Counted from the stretch's first letter, positions 42,430-51,924 are shown. The stretch is DNA of 64,000 nucleotides from an uncultured Clostridium sp. (GCA_900549235.1 URNT01000002.1:1-64000); one strand, 5' to 3'. Program-made: numbers and translations. Notes: a model not told the origin generated them from the letters alone.

Positions 42430-43425
42430 TTATTTGCAGCTTTCTGATAATTCCTGATGCTTCTTTAAAAGATCCACTGTGAGCTTTTCTGAAAATGTTT
42501 TCGGATTACCGCTGACCTGCTCGGCCGGCTCTGTTTCTCCTTCATACAAGGGGATGGGATAATAGGAAAGAAGCTCCTCACGTCCGTTCTCAATGATGCA
42601 CTGAGCCATTTTCATAGCCTTTTCATTGGTCTTGTCTCCCTTATCCAGTACAGCCACTGACTCAGTAAGGCTGAAATTGCCCTCTGCCGGATCTACATAA
42701 TCCACAGGAAGCCCGTCCTTTTTATCTGCCACTGCCTGCTGGCGGAGGCCGAAGCCAATGGCCACCTCTCCTGCCCTTACCTTTTTAAGAGGGCCGGATC
42801 CGGATTCCTCGATGTTGGGGCCTGCATTTTCATAAATACCTGTAAGAACCTCTTTTGCGCCATCCTCACCGTACTCAGAGATCAGCGCCTGGATCAAAAG
42901 CCATGCGGTGGAGGAGGAAGAAATGTCTGTTACAGAAATAAGATCCTTATACTCCGGCCTGGTGAGATCCTTTAAAGACTGGGGTGTGGGAAGGTTATAC
43001 TCCTTCATCACCTCTGTGTTCAGGATCATGGTTCCCTCCTGGGCCGTAATGGGGGCACAGTAAGAAGGAGAGGGATCCAGGGTTTTTACCTCAAAATCCA
43101 GGTCCTTGAACATCTGATTCTGATCCTGGGCGCTTTCTACATAGAAGGTGCTCATGGTGATCATGTCCGCCTCCAGGTTTTTCCCCTCTGCCAGAAGCTT
43201 TCCTCCCAGCTCTGAGGTCCCGAAGGTCTGAATCAGATACTGATCCTTGTAGCCGTTGTTATCCAGGGCATGCTTCATGCTCTCGATGGCCTCATCATCC
43301 GCGTTTGAGTAGATTACCACCGTATCACCGGCAGAGGACGCGCTGCCAGCGCAGCCAGTCATAAAGACGCAGCCGGCGGCTGCCAGTACCAGGGCCAGGG
43401 TCCGTTTCATAAAAAGCTTTTTCAT
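42430..43425 (-). CDS. phnS: 2-aminoethylphosphonate ABC transporter binding lipoprotein
   Basis: This 331-residue lipoprotein has signal and lipobox MTGC. It belongs to the Fe3+/AEP-type periplasmic binding fold (DTVVIYSNADDEAIESMKHAL, SGSGPLKKVRAGEVAIGFGLRQQA in parts). The adjacent phnW-phnX genes identify the ligand as 2-aminoethylphosphonate; sequence alone would also allow an iron-type binding protein. It ends 4 bases after the permease gene stops, in the same operon. Confidence 0.88.
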   Translation of the reverse strand: MKKLFMKRTLALVLAAAGCVFMTGCAGSASSAGDTVVIYSNADDEAIESMKHALDNNGYKDQYLIQTFGTSELGGKLLAEGKNLEADMITMSTFYVESAQDQNQMFKDLDFEVKTLDPSPSYCAPITAQEGTMILNTEVMKEYNLPTPQSLKDLTRPEYKDLISVTDISSSSTAWLLIQALISEYGEDGAKEVLTGIYENAGPNIEESGSGPLKKVRAGEVAIGFGLRQQAVADKKDGLPVDYVDPAEGNFSLTESVAVLDKGDKTNEKAMKMAQCIIENGREELLSYYPIPLYEGETEPAEQVSGNPKTFSEKLTVDLLKKHQELSESCK

Positions 43426-43428
43426 TTT

Positions 43429-45075
43429 TTATTTCTCCTTTTTTCCTTTTTTTACAGCCATCCTCCGGTCCATTCCCTGCACCAGCAGCTTGACAAGCAG
43501 ATTAAACAGCAGGATCAGGATCGAAAGCACAAAGACCTCGCTGTATTTATTATAATACTGAAGCTCCTTCATCTTTGTGGTCATAACCATGGTCCTGGCT
43601 CCGGCGATGAAGATTACGGCGCTGATGGTTACCATGGAATTGACAAAATAGTAGCTGAATACCTCCAGGATGGTGGAATAGGTATTTGGCGTCACCACCC
43701 TCACCACCGTCTTGATCCAGGAATCTCCCATCAGCCTTGCAGTGGTCTCCCATGAGCCGTTCAGCTTTGCCAGGGAGCTTTTCATCATAATATATGGAGT
43801 TGAAAAATAGTGGATCACATTGCACAGCACAAGCAGGGCCATAGTGCCCTGAAGAAAGCTTCCCGAAAATACAAACAGGTAGGCAAGGCCCAGCACCATA
43901 CCAGGGATGGTATTGGTCACCATGGCCGCTCCCTCGATTACCGTCTTTGCTCTGGCGGACATCCGGCTCCGGGCTGTGATCAGAGCGCAGCCGTAGGCTA
44001 AAAGAGAGCCGGACAGGGCCGTTAAGAGGGCCATGAGCAGGGAGTTTTTTATCACAAGCAGCAGAGCATTGTCGCCAAATACCGCCATTACATGCTCCAG
44101 GGTAAAACCCAGCTTATAGGGCCACATTTCCACAAAGGGCACCACGAAGATAACTGCGAACACAGAGAGCACGCTTAAAAGCACCAGGGCACTGGCAAGT
44201 CCGAAGAAGCCGTCCCTGACTCTGTTTTTCTTAAGTTCCGCCTGGCTTACGCTGTTGTATCGCACATTGTATTTTTCCAGAATCTGGAGAATGACGATGC
44301 TGGCCGCCGAAGGCAGAAGCATGATAAAGGCGATCACCGCTCCCCGTCCGAAGTCCGGCACGCTGCCCAGCATTTCCCGGTAAAGGACGCCGGCTATGGT
44401 ATCCATATTTCCCCCTACTGCCGCCGGAATACCAAAGTCCGTAAAGCAGAGGAAAAAGCTCTGGATAAAGGCCGCCGTAAACGTCCCCAGAAGGGGCCGC
44501 GCCACGGTGATCCAGAAGCCGCCCAGGGCGGAGTCTCCCATGAGCCTGGATACAATGATAAAGCGCTTATCAATGTACTGCATGGTGTTCTGGATCAGCA
44601 TAAAGGCCACCGGAAGGGTGTAGATCACATAGCCGATCATCAGTCCCCCATAGCCGTAGAGGTCAAAGAACTGGCCTCCCAGCACTCTGGTAAGGAGCCC
44701 CTGCTTGCCAAAGGAATAGATGATGGCAAAGCCGTAGGTTATGGTAGGAAGGAACATAGGAAGCCTGGCCGCCGCCGAGATCCCCTTTTTACTCCAGTCC
44801 GGAAGCTCCGTAAAATGGATGCTATAGGAAAGAATAAATGCCAGAAATGTTGTAATCAGGCCGCTGAGGGCAGAGACCCGAAAGCTGTTAAAAAGGGCGC
44901 CCCGGATCCCCTTATCTGTAAAAATACTGATATAATTTTCAAATCCGATCCCCTGTCCGGTGCTCACCGATTTTCCTAAAAGCACCAGGATGGGAACTGC
45001 AAGGAACAGGGCAAAGCAGAGAGCCGCGATCCCGAAGATCAGGTGCAGCTCCATGCTGGTTTCTTTTCTCTTCAC
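43429..45075 (-). CDS. AEP ABC transporter permease, fused two-domain (PhnUV type)
   Basis: This 548-residue membrane protein has two permease halves with about 12 helices in total. Each half carries an EAA-like loop (ARLMGDSALGGFWITVARPL in the first, ARLMGDSWIKTVVRVVTP in the second). Two-domain permeases of this size are usual in Fe3+/AEP transporters. It should partner the ATPase directly upstream and the binding protein downstream. Confidence 0.9.
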   Translation of the reverse strand: MKRKETSMELHLIFGIAALCFALFLAVPILVLLGKSVSTGQGIGFENYISIFTDKGIRGALFNSFRVSALSGLITTFLAFILSYSIHFTELPDWSKKGISAAARLPMFLPTITYGFAIIYSFGKQGLLTRVLGGQFFDLYGYGGLMIGYVIYTLPVAFMLIQNTMQYIDKRFIIVSRLMGDSALGGFWITVARPLLGTFTAAFIQSFFLCFTDFGIPAAVGGNMDTIAGVLYREMLGSVPDFGRGAVIAFIMLLPSAASIVILQILEKYNVRYNSVSQAELKKNRVRDGFFGLASALVLLSVLSVFAVIFVVPFVEMWPYKLGFTLEHVMAVFGDNALLLVIKNSLLMALLTALSGSLLAYGCALITARSRMSARAKTVIEGAAMVTNTIPGMVLGLAYLFVFSGSFLQGTMALLVLCNVIHYFSTPYIMMKSSLAKLNGSWETTARLMGDSWIKTVVRVVTPNTYSTILEVFSYYFVNSMVTISAVIFIAGARTMVMTTKMKELQYYNKYSEVFVLSILILLFNLLVKLLVQGMDRRMAVKKGKKEK

Positions 45076-45087
45076 GTCCCCGTCCTC

Positions 45088-45873
45088 CTAGACATTGGCC
45101 GCAGAGGCACCTGCCTGTACCGCTGCGCCGCCAAATGAAAACAGGGAAAAGATATTGTTTCTCTTGATCTCAAGCTGGTTCAGAATGAATGTTCTGACGA
45201 AATCATTTTCCGGCCGCTGTATAATGGTCTCCGGAAGTCCGTACTGGGAGATCTCCCCCTGATTGATGATCAGGACACGGTCTGAAAGAGTGAGGGCCTC
45301 CTCCGGGTCATGGGTAACGATGATGGTGGTCAGATGGTACTGCTTGGCTATGGTCTTGATCCTGTCCTTAATGGATTCCTTGATCACCCCGTCCAGGGCG
45401 CTTAAGGGCTCATCCAGAAGCAGGATCTTGGGCTTCATAACCAGGGTTCTTGCAAGAGCCACGCGCTGCTTCTGGCCGCCGGAGAGCTGGTCGATCCGCT
45501 TTTCCAGATGCTCCTCCAGTCCCAGAAGAGAGATTAACTCCCTTACCTCCTCCTTGGTAGAGATCTCAGGCTTATTGCGCAGCCCATATGTAATATTTTT
45601 ATAGACATTCAGATTGGGAAACAGGGCATAATCCTGAAATACGATATTAAAGCCCCGCTCCTCCATAGGAGTATGGGTAATATCGGTTCCGTCAAATACG
45701 ATGCTTCCCTCATCTGCGTCTGTAATACCAAGAACCAGATTCAGCAGGGTGGTCTTTCCGCAGCCTGAGGGCCCCAGGATGGAAACGATCTCACCGTCTT
45801 CTATATCCAGGCTGATATCCTTTAAGACAGCCTTTCCGTCGTAACTCTTTTTTACATTTCTTAATTCCAGCAT
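45088..45873 (-). CDS. phnT: AEP ABC transporter ATP-binding protein
   Basis: This 261-residue ATPase has Walker A GPSGCGKTTL, Q-loop, signature LSGGQKQRVALA, Walker B ILLLDEPLSALD and the H-loop VTHDPEEAL. It lacks the long C-terminal regulatory domain of MalK-type proteins. It is first in the five-gene operon phnT-permease-phnS-phnW-phnX. Confidence 0.9.
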   Translation of the reverse strand: MLELRNVKKSYDGKAVLKDISLDIEDGEIVSILGPSGCGKTTLLNLVLGITDADEGSIVFDGTDITHTPMEERGFNIVFQDYALFPNLNVYKNITYGLRNKPEISTKEEVRELISLLGLEEHLEKRIDQLSGGQKQRVALARTLVMKPKILLLDEPLSALDGVIKESIKDRIKTIAKQYHLTTIIVTHDPEEALTLSDRVLIINQGEISQYGLPETIIQRPENDFVRTFILNQLEIKRNNIFSLFSFGGAAVQAGASAANV

Positions 45874-45900
45874 ATAACAGTCTCCTTAAATGAGCGATAT

Positions 45901-45915
45901 GTTTCGTTACGAAAC
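45901..45915. promoter_or_regulatory. Palindrome upstream of the AEP operon
   Basis: GTTTCGT-T-ACGAAAC is a perfect 15-bp palindrome 28 bases before the phnT start. TTGACA and TATAAT occur on the minus strand just upstream but only 10 bases apart, so the true promoter pairing is unclear. It is an operator candidate for an unidentified regulator. Confidence 0.5.
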
Positions 45916-45979
45916 TATTATAGCCTTGGAATTGTCAAATTTTCTATCAGAGGACTGTAAAATGGAATTAAAGTTTCAG

Positions 45980-46927
45980 TCAGAAAATCCCCTCAAAGCT
46001 CTCCCTCAGCACCTTGCAGGACTGCTCCAGCTTTTCCAACTCCCCCTCCATCAGAGACAGGGGAAGAATCCTCTGTACTCCGTTCTGGTTGATGATGCAG
46101 GGGACTCCCGTATACACATCTCTCTGCCCGTACTCGCCCCGAAGCATGGCTGACACCGTAAGGACGCTGTGCTCATCTCCCAGAATGGCCTTTGTGATCC
46201 TTGTAAGGGCCATGCCGATGCCGTAGTAGGTGGCTTTTTTCGCCTCGATGATCTTATAGGCCGCTGTCCGCACCTCCTCCTCGATCCCATCCAGGCGGCT
46301 CTGGTAAGCCTCCTTCCGTTCGCTCTCCAGCAGGTCCAGAATAGGCCTGGTGGCTAACAAGGCCTGGCTCCAGGGGACAAACTCCGTATCTCCGTGTTCC
46401 CCCATCACATAGGCGTGGACGTTTCTGGGATCCGCCTTCAGATACTCTCCCAGAAGATAACGCAGTCTGGCCGTATCCAGAGCAGTGCCGCTTCCCAGCA
46501 CCCGTCTGGGGTTAAAGCCTGACAGTGCACAGGTGATCCGGGTCATAATATCCACCGGATTGGTGGCCACCAGGAAAATCCCGTTAAAGCCGGAGGCAGT
46601 TACCGGTTCAATGATGGAGCGGAACACCGCCCCATTGCGCTTTAAGAGATCCAGCCTGGTCTCTCCCGGCTTCTGGGCCACTCCCGCGCTGATGACCACG
46701 ATGTCCGCGTCCCGGCAGTCCCCATATTCCCCCGCATAGATGGTCATGCTGGAATTAGCAAATGCCAGTCCGTGGTTTAGATCCATGGCCTCTCCCACCG
46801 CTCTCTCCTTATTTACATCGATCAGCACCAGTTCGTCGCAGATGGACTGGTTTAAAAGGCTGTAGGCATAGCTCATGCCCACCATGCCTGTGCCTACGAT
46901 CACTACCTTGCGCTTATCTGCTCTCAT
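45980..46927 (-). CDS. ldh: L-lactate dehydrogenase
   Basis: This 315-residue enzyme reduces pyruvate to L-lactate with NADH. It has Rossmann motif GTGMVGMS, the specificity loop AGVAQKPGETR with Gln (lactate rather than malate), substrate Arg in the following helix, and catalytic His in MGEHGDTEF. Its C-terminus lies next to the AEP operon promoter region. Confidence 0.94.
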   Translation of the reverse strand: MRADKRKVVIVGTGMVGMSYAYSLLNQSICDELVLIDVNKERAVGEAMDLNHGLAFANSSMTIYAGEYGDCRDADIVVISAGVAQKPGETRLDLLKRNGAVFRSIIEPVTASGFNGIFLVATNPVDIMTRITCALSGFNPRRVLGSGTALDTARLRYLLGEYLKADPRNVHAYVMGEHGDTEFVPWSQALLATRPILDLLESERKEAYQSRLDGIEEEVRTAAYKIIEAKKATYYGIGMALTRITKAILGDEHSVLTVSAMLRGEYGQRDVYTGVPCIINQNGVQRILPLSLMEGELEKLEQSCKVLRESFEGIF

Positions 46928-46978
46928 ATTTTCTCCTTCCTTCTTTCTCCTGCAGTCCTTTCTGCCCTTCAGTATATC

Positions 46979-47014
46979 TAAAAAGGCTGCTCCTTATTCG
47001 GAACAGCCTTTTTA
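46979..47014 (-). terminator. Terminator after pilT
   Basis: AAGGCTGTTCC pairs with GGAGCAGCCTT (one G-T pair), followed by TTTTA. It closes the pilus operon; the other direction also has a short T-run but no gene needs it. Confidence 0.8.
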
Positions 47015-47023
47015 CATAAATAT

Positions 47024-48085
47024 TTAACGATTCAGTTTTTTCTCCATGAGCTCACTGTTGCTGCTGTAGGCGATGGCATTTTCACGGCTTATAGCGCCCT
47101 CTCTGTACAGACGGATCAGGCTGTTGTCCATGGATACCATACCCTCCTCCTGAGAGGTGGCGATCACTCCGTCAATCTGGTGGATCTTGGACTCGCGGAT
47201 CATGTTGCGGATAGCATTGTTTAAAAACATGATCTCAAAAGCCGGGCGCACGCCGCCGTCTGCTGCAGGGATCAGCTGCTGGGAGATCACCGCGTTCAGC
47301 ACCATGGAAAGCTGGGTGCGGATCTGCTGCTGCTGATTGGGCGGGAAGGCGTCGATCACACGGTCGATGGTATTGGCCGCTCCGATGGTGTGAAGGGTAG
47401 ACAGGATCAGATGGCCGGTCTCCGCTGCCGTCATGGCGATGCTGATGGTCTCATAATCACGCATCTCTCCTAAAAGGATCACATCCGGTGCCTGGCGAAG
47501 GGAGGAACGGAGTCCTGTTACATAGCTTTCCGTATCGGTAACGATCTCTCTCTGGGTTACTACACTCTGCTTATGGCGGTGCAGGTACTCGATGGGATCC
47601 TCCAGGGTAATGACATGGGCGTTCCGGGTGCGGTTGATCTCATCGATCACACAGGCCAGAGTGGTGCTCTTGCCGCTTCCGGCGGGTCCTGTTACCAGCA
47701 CCATGCCCTTTGTCATATTTGCCACATCGATAATACTCCGTGGAAGATTTAACTCACTGGCGTCCGGCAGCTCAAACCGCACCACCCGGATAATGCCTGC
47801 CAGAGAACCTCTCTGCCTGAAAATATTAGCCCTGAAGCGGGATACGCCGGGGATAGAAAAGGAAAAGTCATCATCTCCGCAGGTCCGTACCTTTTCCATG
47901 CTCCTTCCCTTCGCAATCTCATAGATCTGGGTGATCATCTCGTCCATCTCGTCGGGCATAATCCGTTCCTCGCCCTGATACACAATGCGGCCGCCTGCCT
48001 TATAGGCAAATGGCATACCTGGAATGAGAAAGATGTCCGAAACATCCTTTTCCACCGCCGCTGTCAAAAGCTCCATTATCTTCAT
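47024..48085 (-). CDS. pilT: Type IV pilus retraction-type ATPase (PilT family)
   Basis: This 353-residue hexameric ATPase has Walker A GPAGSGKSTTLA, the Asp box and Walker B RQAPDVILLGEMRDYETI, and the His box ILSTLHTIGAANTIDR. It ends with AIAYSSNSELMEKKL, typical of PilT. It is the only motor ATPase in this cluster; no PilB/GspE gene is visible. It might power retraction or, in this reduced set, assembly. Confidence 0.9.
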   Translation of the reverse strand: MKIMELLTAAVEKDVSDIFLIPGMPFAYKAGGRIVYQGEERIMPDEMDEMITQIYEIAKGRSMEKVRTCGDDDFSFSIPGVSRFRANIFRQRGSLAGIIRVVRFELPDASELNLPRSIIDVANMTKGMVLVTGPAGSGKSTTLACVIDEINRTRNAHVITLEDPIEYLHRHKQSVVTQREIVTDTESYVTGLRSSLRQAPDVILLGEMRDYETISIAMTAAETGHLILSTLHTIGAANTIDRVIDAFPPNQQQQIRTQLSMVLNAVISQQLIPAADGGVRPAFEIMFLNNAIRNMIRESKIHQIDGVIATSQEEGMVSMDNSLIRLYREGAISRENAIAYSSNSELMEKKLNR

Positions 48086-48097
48086 CCTTGGTCCTCC

Positions 48098-48568
48098 TTA
48101 CTGCCCGTCCCACACAGGCATGGATGTATCGATCTCAAATTCGCCGCTGTCATAGACATACCAGGATCGGATCTCATACCGCTCTTTACCGCACAGAAGC
48201 GCCAGCTCTATATGCAGAGACTGTCCCCGCTCCATGGGAATATCCGTAGTGATCCGTCCTGTTTCAGGATCATACAGCTCTCCCAGCTGCTTTTTTATCT
48301 GAAGGCTGCACTGAGCAGAATCCTCTCCCTCCTTCATCTCTCTTTGAAGGACAGCATCCACCTCTTTTAACCACTGCTGGCCCTGATAATCCGCTTCATA
48401 ATAGCCTCTCACTGCCTTGGCATTCCGCTCTGCCAGCCTTAAATCCCCCTGAGCGCTGCTTAGAGACAGCAGGCCGAAGGTTGCCAGGCACAGAACAATA
48501 AAAATGAGGATCAGGGAGGAGGCCCCTATATTTACTTTATTTCTGGATGTATCTCCTGCCATATGCAT
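48098..48568 (-). CDS. Pilus-operon hypothetical membrane protein
   Basis: This 156-residue protein has one N-terminal hydrophobic helix (ASSLILIFIVLCLATFGLLSL) and a charged outer domain (AERNAKAVRGYYEADYQGQQWL). The layout resembles PilX-like minor pilins, but the helix lacks a clear prepilin cleavage site. It lies between the pilin-like gene and pilT. Confidence 0.7.
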   Translation of the reverse strand: MHMAGDTSRNKVNIGASSLILIFIVLCLATFGLLSLSSAQGDLRLAERNAKAVRGYYEADYQGQQWLKEVDAVLQREMKEGEDSAQCSLQIKKQLGELYDPETGRITTDIPMERGQSLHIELALLCGKERYEIRSWYVYDSGEFEIDTSMPVWDGQ

Positions 48569-48575
48569 CTCCTCC

Positions 48576-49040
48576 CTAAGGCTTCTGGTACTGGGAAATG
48601 GAAAGCTCCATAAGGATCTGTTCCTCTGGCTGGCCAGGGCCCCGGCGGAGGATCCATATGGTCCCTTCTCTCATATGATCCCGGGTTTCCTCACAGAAGA
48701 TCCCTGCATATTCCCAGCCTGCCAAAAAGCCGGTTTCCTTCCAGTCACGGTCCCAGTAAACGCACCGCAGCTCCTGGCCCTCCTTTAAACCTTCCGGAAG
48801 GACCAGTGACACCTCCTCCGGAGTCTCACTGCTCCAGGCCGGCTCCTGTCCCGCCTTCATGGACTCTGCCAGGCTCTGGGCCTTTAAGGCCGCCTGGTTC
48901 ATATCCCTGGCTCTGCGGCTCATACTGTCTGCCTTCGCAAACACCATAACACAGATACTGGCGCAGATAATAAAAAATCCTACCACCACCAGCATTTCCA
49001 TTAAAAATGGCCCCGAACCGGACCCGCTTTTTTTACTCAT
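48576..49040 (-). CDS. Type IV pilin-like protein
   Basis: This 154-residue protein begins with a prepilin-like leader: a short charged stretch, then GPFLMEMLVVVGFFIICASI. Cleavage after Gly would leave Glu at position +5, the hallmark of type IV pilins. The rest is a small outer domain. It overlaps the upstream gene by 8 bases. Confidence 0.72.
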   Translation of the reverse strand: MSKKSGSGSGPFLMEMLVVVGFFIICASICVMVFAKADSMSRRARDMNQAALKAQSLAESMKAGQEPAWSSETPEEVSLVLPEGLKEGQELRCVYWDRDWKETGFLAGWEYAGIFCEETRDHMREGTIWILRRGPGQPEEQILMELSISQYQKP

Positions 49041-49527
49041 CTGACTCCGGCCCTCTGCTTCTTAAGGAAAGGCAGATGCTGCCTCCCCCTTCTCCCAGTG
49101 TTTCAATGGTAAGGAGCTGCCCTTCCTTTGAAAGGCTCAGTCCCTCACATTCCAGGATCTCCAGTCCGTCCGAAAGCCCCAGGCCGCTTTTCGTATCGGT
49201 AAACAGCTCCCGGATGCTGCCGTCCAGCCAGTAAATCCAGGTCACATACTCGCTGTCTCCTACGGTCTGCTTCATCTCCAGCACCTGGGTACCCTCTATC
49301 TCCTTTACCTCCACCATATCCGCCCGGTCTCCCTGGCGGACCTTGTTGGCGATGTAGCTGATGGCTGTATTTCCCGTATAATTTTTATCGCTGCGGACAT
49401 TAATATTTTCATAGACCCGGCTGCCGATGAGTACGGTAAAAAGGGCGCTCATCACAAATACCAGGAACAGGAGCATGGTAAAGAGCATACTGACTGCCTG
49501 GCCCCTTTTTTCTGTCCTCTGCTTCAT
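49033..49527 (-). CDS. Pilus-operon membrane protein (DUF4860-like)
   Basis: This 164-residue protein has one N-terminal helix (AVSMLFTMLLFLVFVMSALFTVLIG in parts) and a beta-rich outer domain (YTGNTAISYIANKVRQGD). It resembles the DUF4860 family often found with Clostridia pilus genes; the assignment is from memory. It overlaps the upstream gene by 4 bases. Confidence 0.7.
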   Translation of the reverse strand: MKQRTEKRGQAVSMLFTMLLFLVFVMSALFTVLIGSRVYENINVRSDKNYTGNTAISYIANKVRQGDRADMVEVKEIEGTQVLEMKQTVGDSEYVTWIYWLDGSIRELFTDTKSGLGLSDGLEILECEGLSLSKEGQLLTIETLGEGGGSICLSLRSRGPESDE

Positions 49528-49877
49528 GCTCCCTCTGCCTCCTGTTCCTCTAGGGGGATCACTGTGATCTCCGGCATCACATTGGAGGCAAAGCCGTCAT
49601 AAAAGACGCCAAACTTCTTCCGGTTGATCTGGATCCCATAATTTTCTTCCAAATATTCTACGCTTGGCGGATAACGTCCCTCAATAGCATAGCACTGCAC
49701 CGACGCCCGGGTGATAGCCTTTTTAAGGGTGTCCTCCTCCCTGGCTCCGGTGCGGCCCGCAAACTGCAGGGAAAAGCCTGCAAAGAGGCCGATCACCAGA
49801 ATCATGGCCGCCGCAGACAGCAGATATCCCATAAGGGGGCCGCCCTCCTTCTTTCCCTCTCGTTCCTTTACTCTCAT
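49524..49877 (-). CDS. Small pilus-operon membrane protein
   Basis: This 117-residue protein has one membrane helix (MGYLLSAAAMILVIGLFAGFSL in parts) and a short outer domain (CYAIEGRYPPSVEYLEENYG) whose YPPS segment is typical of small pseudopilins. There is no classic prepilin site. It is 8 bases downstream of the GspF/PilC gene. Confidence 0.65.
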   Translation of the reverse strand: MRVKEREGKKEGGPLMGYLLSAAAMILVIGLFAGFSLQFAGRTGAREEDTLKKAITRASVQCYAIEGRYPPSVEYLEENYGIQINRKKFGVFYDGFASNVMPEITVIPLEEQEAEGA

Positions 49878-49885
49878 AGCCCCTC

Positions 49886-50944
49886 CTAACCGATGGCAGA
49901 CAGTACGCCTGCTAAAGGAAGCATAACAGACAGCAGCACCAGCCCCACAGATACAGCCAGTACCGCTACGATGGTAGGCTCAAACCGGGCGATCATATCG
50001 TCGATGGAGGAATCAGCCAGTTCCTCATAATCATGGGAAATCTCCTCCATCACATCATCCAGGTGGCCGCTTCGGTTTCCCACCTTGATCATCTGGATAT
50101 AAAAACCGGAAAACAGGCCCGTATCCTTCATGGCCTGATAATAACTGCCGCCTAGCTGAAGCTGCTCGGAGCATTTGCCGATCTTTTCGGCAACAGCTTC
50201 ATTTTCCACCAGTTCCTTTGCCAGATCCATGCCCTTTTCAAGCTCCATACCACTTTTTAAGGTCAGGGCCAGCACCGCGGTAAAACGGCGGTTGGCAACA
50301 GCCAGGGCAATCCGGCTGCGGCTCTTGATCCAGCTTACCCCTTTTTCCACAAGGGCCAGCTTTTTTCCCATACGGGAGGCAGCCCACAGCCCGGCGGCCA
50401 AAAGCCCAAGGATCAGAGCCATCACCAGAGCGCCGCCGCTGAAGATCCCGCCCATACGGATAGCCGATAACGCCACTGGAGACATCTGAGCCCCCAGCTG
50501 CTCATATACCTTGTTAAAGACCGGCATCACCTTGGAAAACAGTACAAACAGCACCACCAGCAGCATGACCACCATCATCACAGGATAGGTCACCGCGTTC
50601 TTAATGGCCTTGAGCAGGCGGTACTCCTTTTCATAATAATCAGCCAGGGACTTCATCATAGCATCCGTGGTACCTGTCTGCTGTCCCAGCTTTGCCATAC
50701 GGATCACATAAGGCGGGAATACCCCTGTATCCTCCAGCACCTTAAAAAATGGATCCCCAAGCTCTACGCCCTCTGCCATATAAAGCAGCATGGATTTTTC
50801 TTTTTCATTTGCCGCGTCCTCTGCCATAATGGCCAGTCCTTCATCCAGAGGAACGGCCGCCTCCAGCATCAGGGATACCTGCAGGCAGAATGCCGACAAC
50901 TCCTGATAGGAATAGCGGTAGTATTTTTCTCCCTCTTTTGCCAT
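49886..50944 (-). CDS. Type II secretion/type IV pilus platform protein (GspF/PilC)
   Basis: This 352-residue inner-membrane protein has two GspF domains (about 1-130 and 200-340) with three membrane helices, the usual layout but slightly short. Motifs are LADYYEKEYRLLKAIKNAVTYP and GNRSGHLDDVMEEIS. It would anchor pilus assembly and work with the PilT ATPase. Confidence 0.88.
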   Translation of the reverse strand: MAKEGEKYYRYSYQELSAFCLQVSLMLEAAVPLDEGLAIMAEDAANEKEKSMLLYMAEGVELGDPFFKVLEDTGVFPPYVIRMAKLGQQTGTTDAMMKSLADYYEKEYRLLKAIKNAVTYPVMMVVMLLVVLFVLFSKVMPVFNKVYEQLGAQMSPVALSAIRMGGIFSGGALVMALILGLLAAGLWAASRMGKKLALVEKGVSWIKSRSRIALAVANRRFTAVLALTLKSGMELEKGMDLAKELVENEAVAEKIGKCSEQLQLGGSYYQAMKDTGLFSGFYIQMIKVGNRSGHLDDVMEEISHDYEELADSSIDDMIARFEPTIVAVLAVSVGLVLLSVMLPLAGVLSAIG

Positions 50945-50961
50945 CTCCTGATCTCCTTTTC

Positions 50962-51924
50962 CTAATAGCTGTACTTGGCCTTGTAGTTGGCTCCATTGCC
51001 GATGTACTGCATGATCTCCTGGCTCTGGTTGCCGGAGGAAGCAAAGGTAGGATCCATCAGGGTCCAGCTGGTGCCGTCAAAGTAGATTACATTGTCCACC
51101 CAGCCCTGGCCCTCCAGATATACGTTGATCCAGGCGTGATACAGGTTTCCCGTATAGCCCACCACCAGCTTGGTCGGAATATCCTGGGAACGGAGCATAG
51201 CAGTCATAAGAGCCGCGTAGTCAAAACAGATCCCCTTCTTCTCAGCCAGCACCACATCTACATTGGGAAGGTAGCCGGACTGGACGGAATTTGCCTTCGC
51301 AGTATCATAAGTCAGGTTCTTTACCACATAGTTGTACACAGCGGAAACCACACCGAACTGATCGGTGGCTTCCGCCGCCACTGCAGCCCCTGTCTGGACG
51401 GCGGCGCTGCCTGCGTTAAAGTTTACATACTGGTTGGGGTAAAGGAAGGGACCGTATGGATTGGTCATACTTACGCTCAGGTTCTGGCTGAAGGCCTGGG
51501 AATACTGATTGCCCTGGATATTTTCAAATACCTTAACAGAATAGGTTCCATCTCCCTCTGACAAGGGGAATACCTCATACACGCCGCTGCTGTTCAGATC
51601 ATAGGTATAGGTCTCAGAGCCTGACTTTGACACCTGGACTTTGATCTTTCCCACGCTTCCTGTGTATTTTACCATAATATAACCCTCGGCCGTGTTGGAA
51701 GCATCCAGGGTTGCTTTGTCATTTTTATAAACGGTCACGCCAGAGGCAATGGGGGTGCGGACATAGCTTCCGGCCGGCTTGCTGTAAAGAGGCACTTCAC
51801 CGTCGTTTATCTCCACCCTCTGCGCCGCCAGAGCTGTCACAGGCAGGTTTAAGCTGCCTGCCCCAAAAGCCCCGGCAGCCATACAGGCTGCCAGCCTTAA
51901 GGCTGTTCTGGTTTTTATCTTCAT
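50962..51924 (-). CDS. Secreted transglutaminase-like protein
   Basis: This 320-residue protein has a signal peptide (1-34), a beta-rich domain, then a C-terminal transglutaminase-like fold. The triad is visible: Cys in EKKGICFDYAALMTAMLRS, His in YHAWINVYLEG and Asp in LMDPTFAS. Such proteins act as cysteine peptidases or crosslinkers outside the cell. It stands at the head of the pilus genes, so processing of pilus or wall proteins is possible. Confidence 0.85.
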   Translation of the reverse strand: MKIKTRTALRLAACMAAGAFGAGSLNLPVTALAAQRVEINDGEVPLYSKPAGSYVRTPIASGVTVYKNDKATLDASNTAEGYIMVKYTGSVGKIKVQVSKSGSETYTYDLNSSGVYEVFPLSEGDGTYSVKVFENIQGNQYSQAFSQNLSVSMTNPYGPFLYPNQYVNFNAGSAAVQTGAAVAAEATDQFGVVSAVYNYVVKNLTYDTAKANSVQSGYLPNVDVVLAEKKGICFDYAALMTAMLRSQDIPTKLVVGYTGNLYHAWINVYLEGQGWVDNVIYFDGTSWTLMDPTFASSGNQSQEIMQYIGNGANYKAKYSY

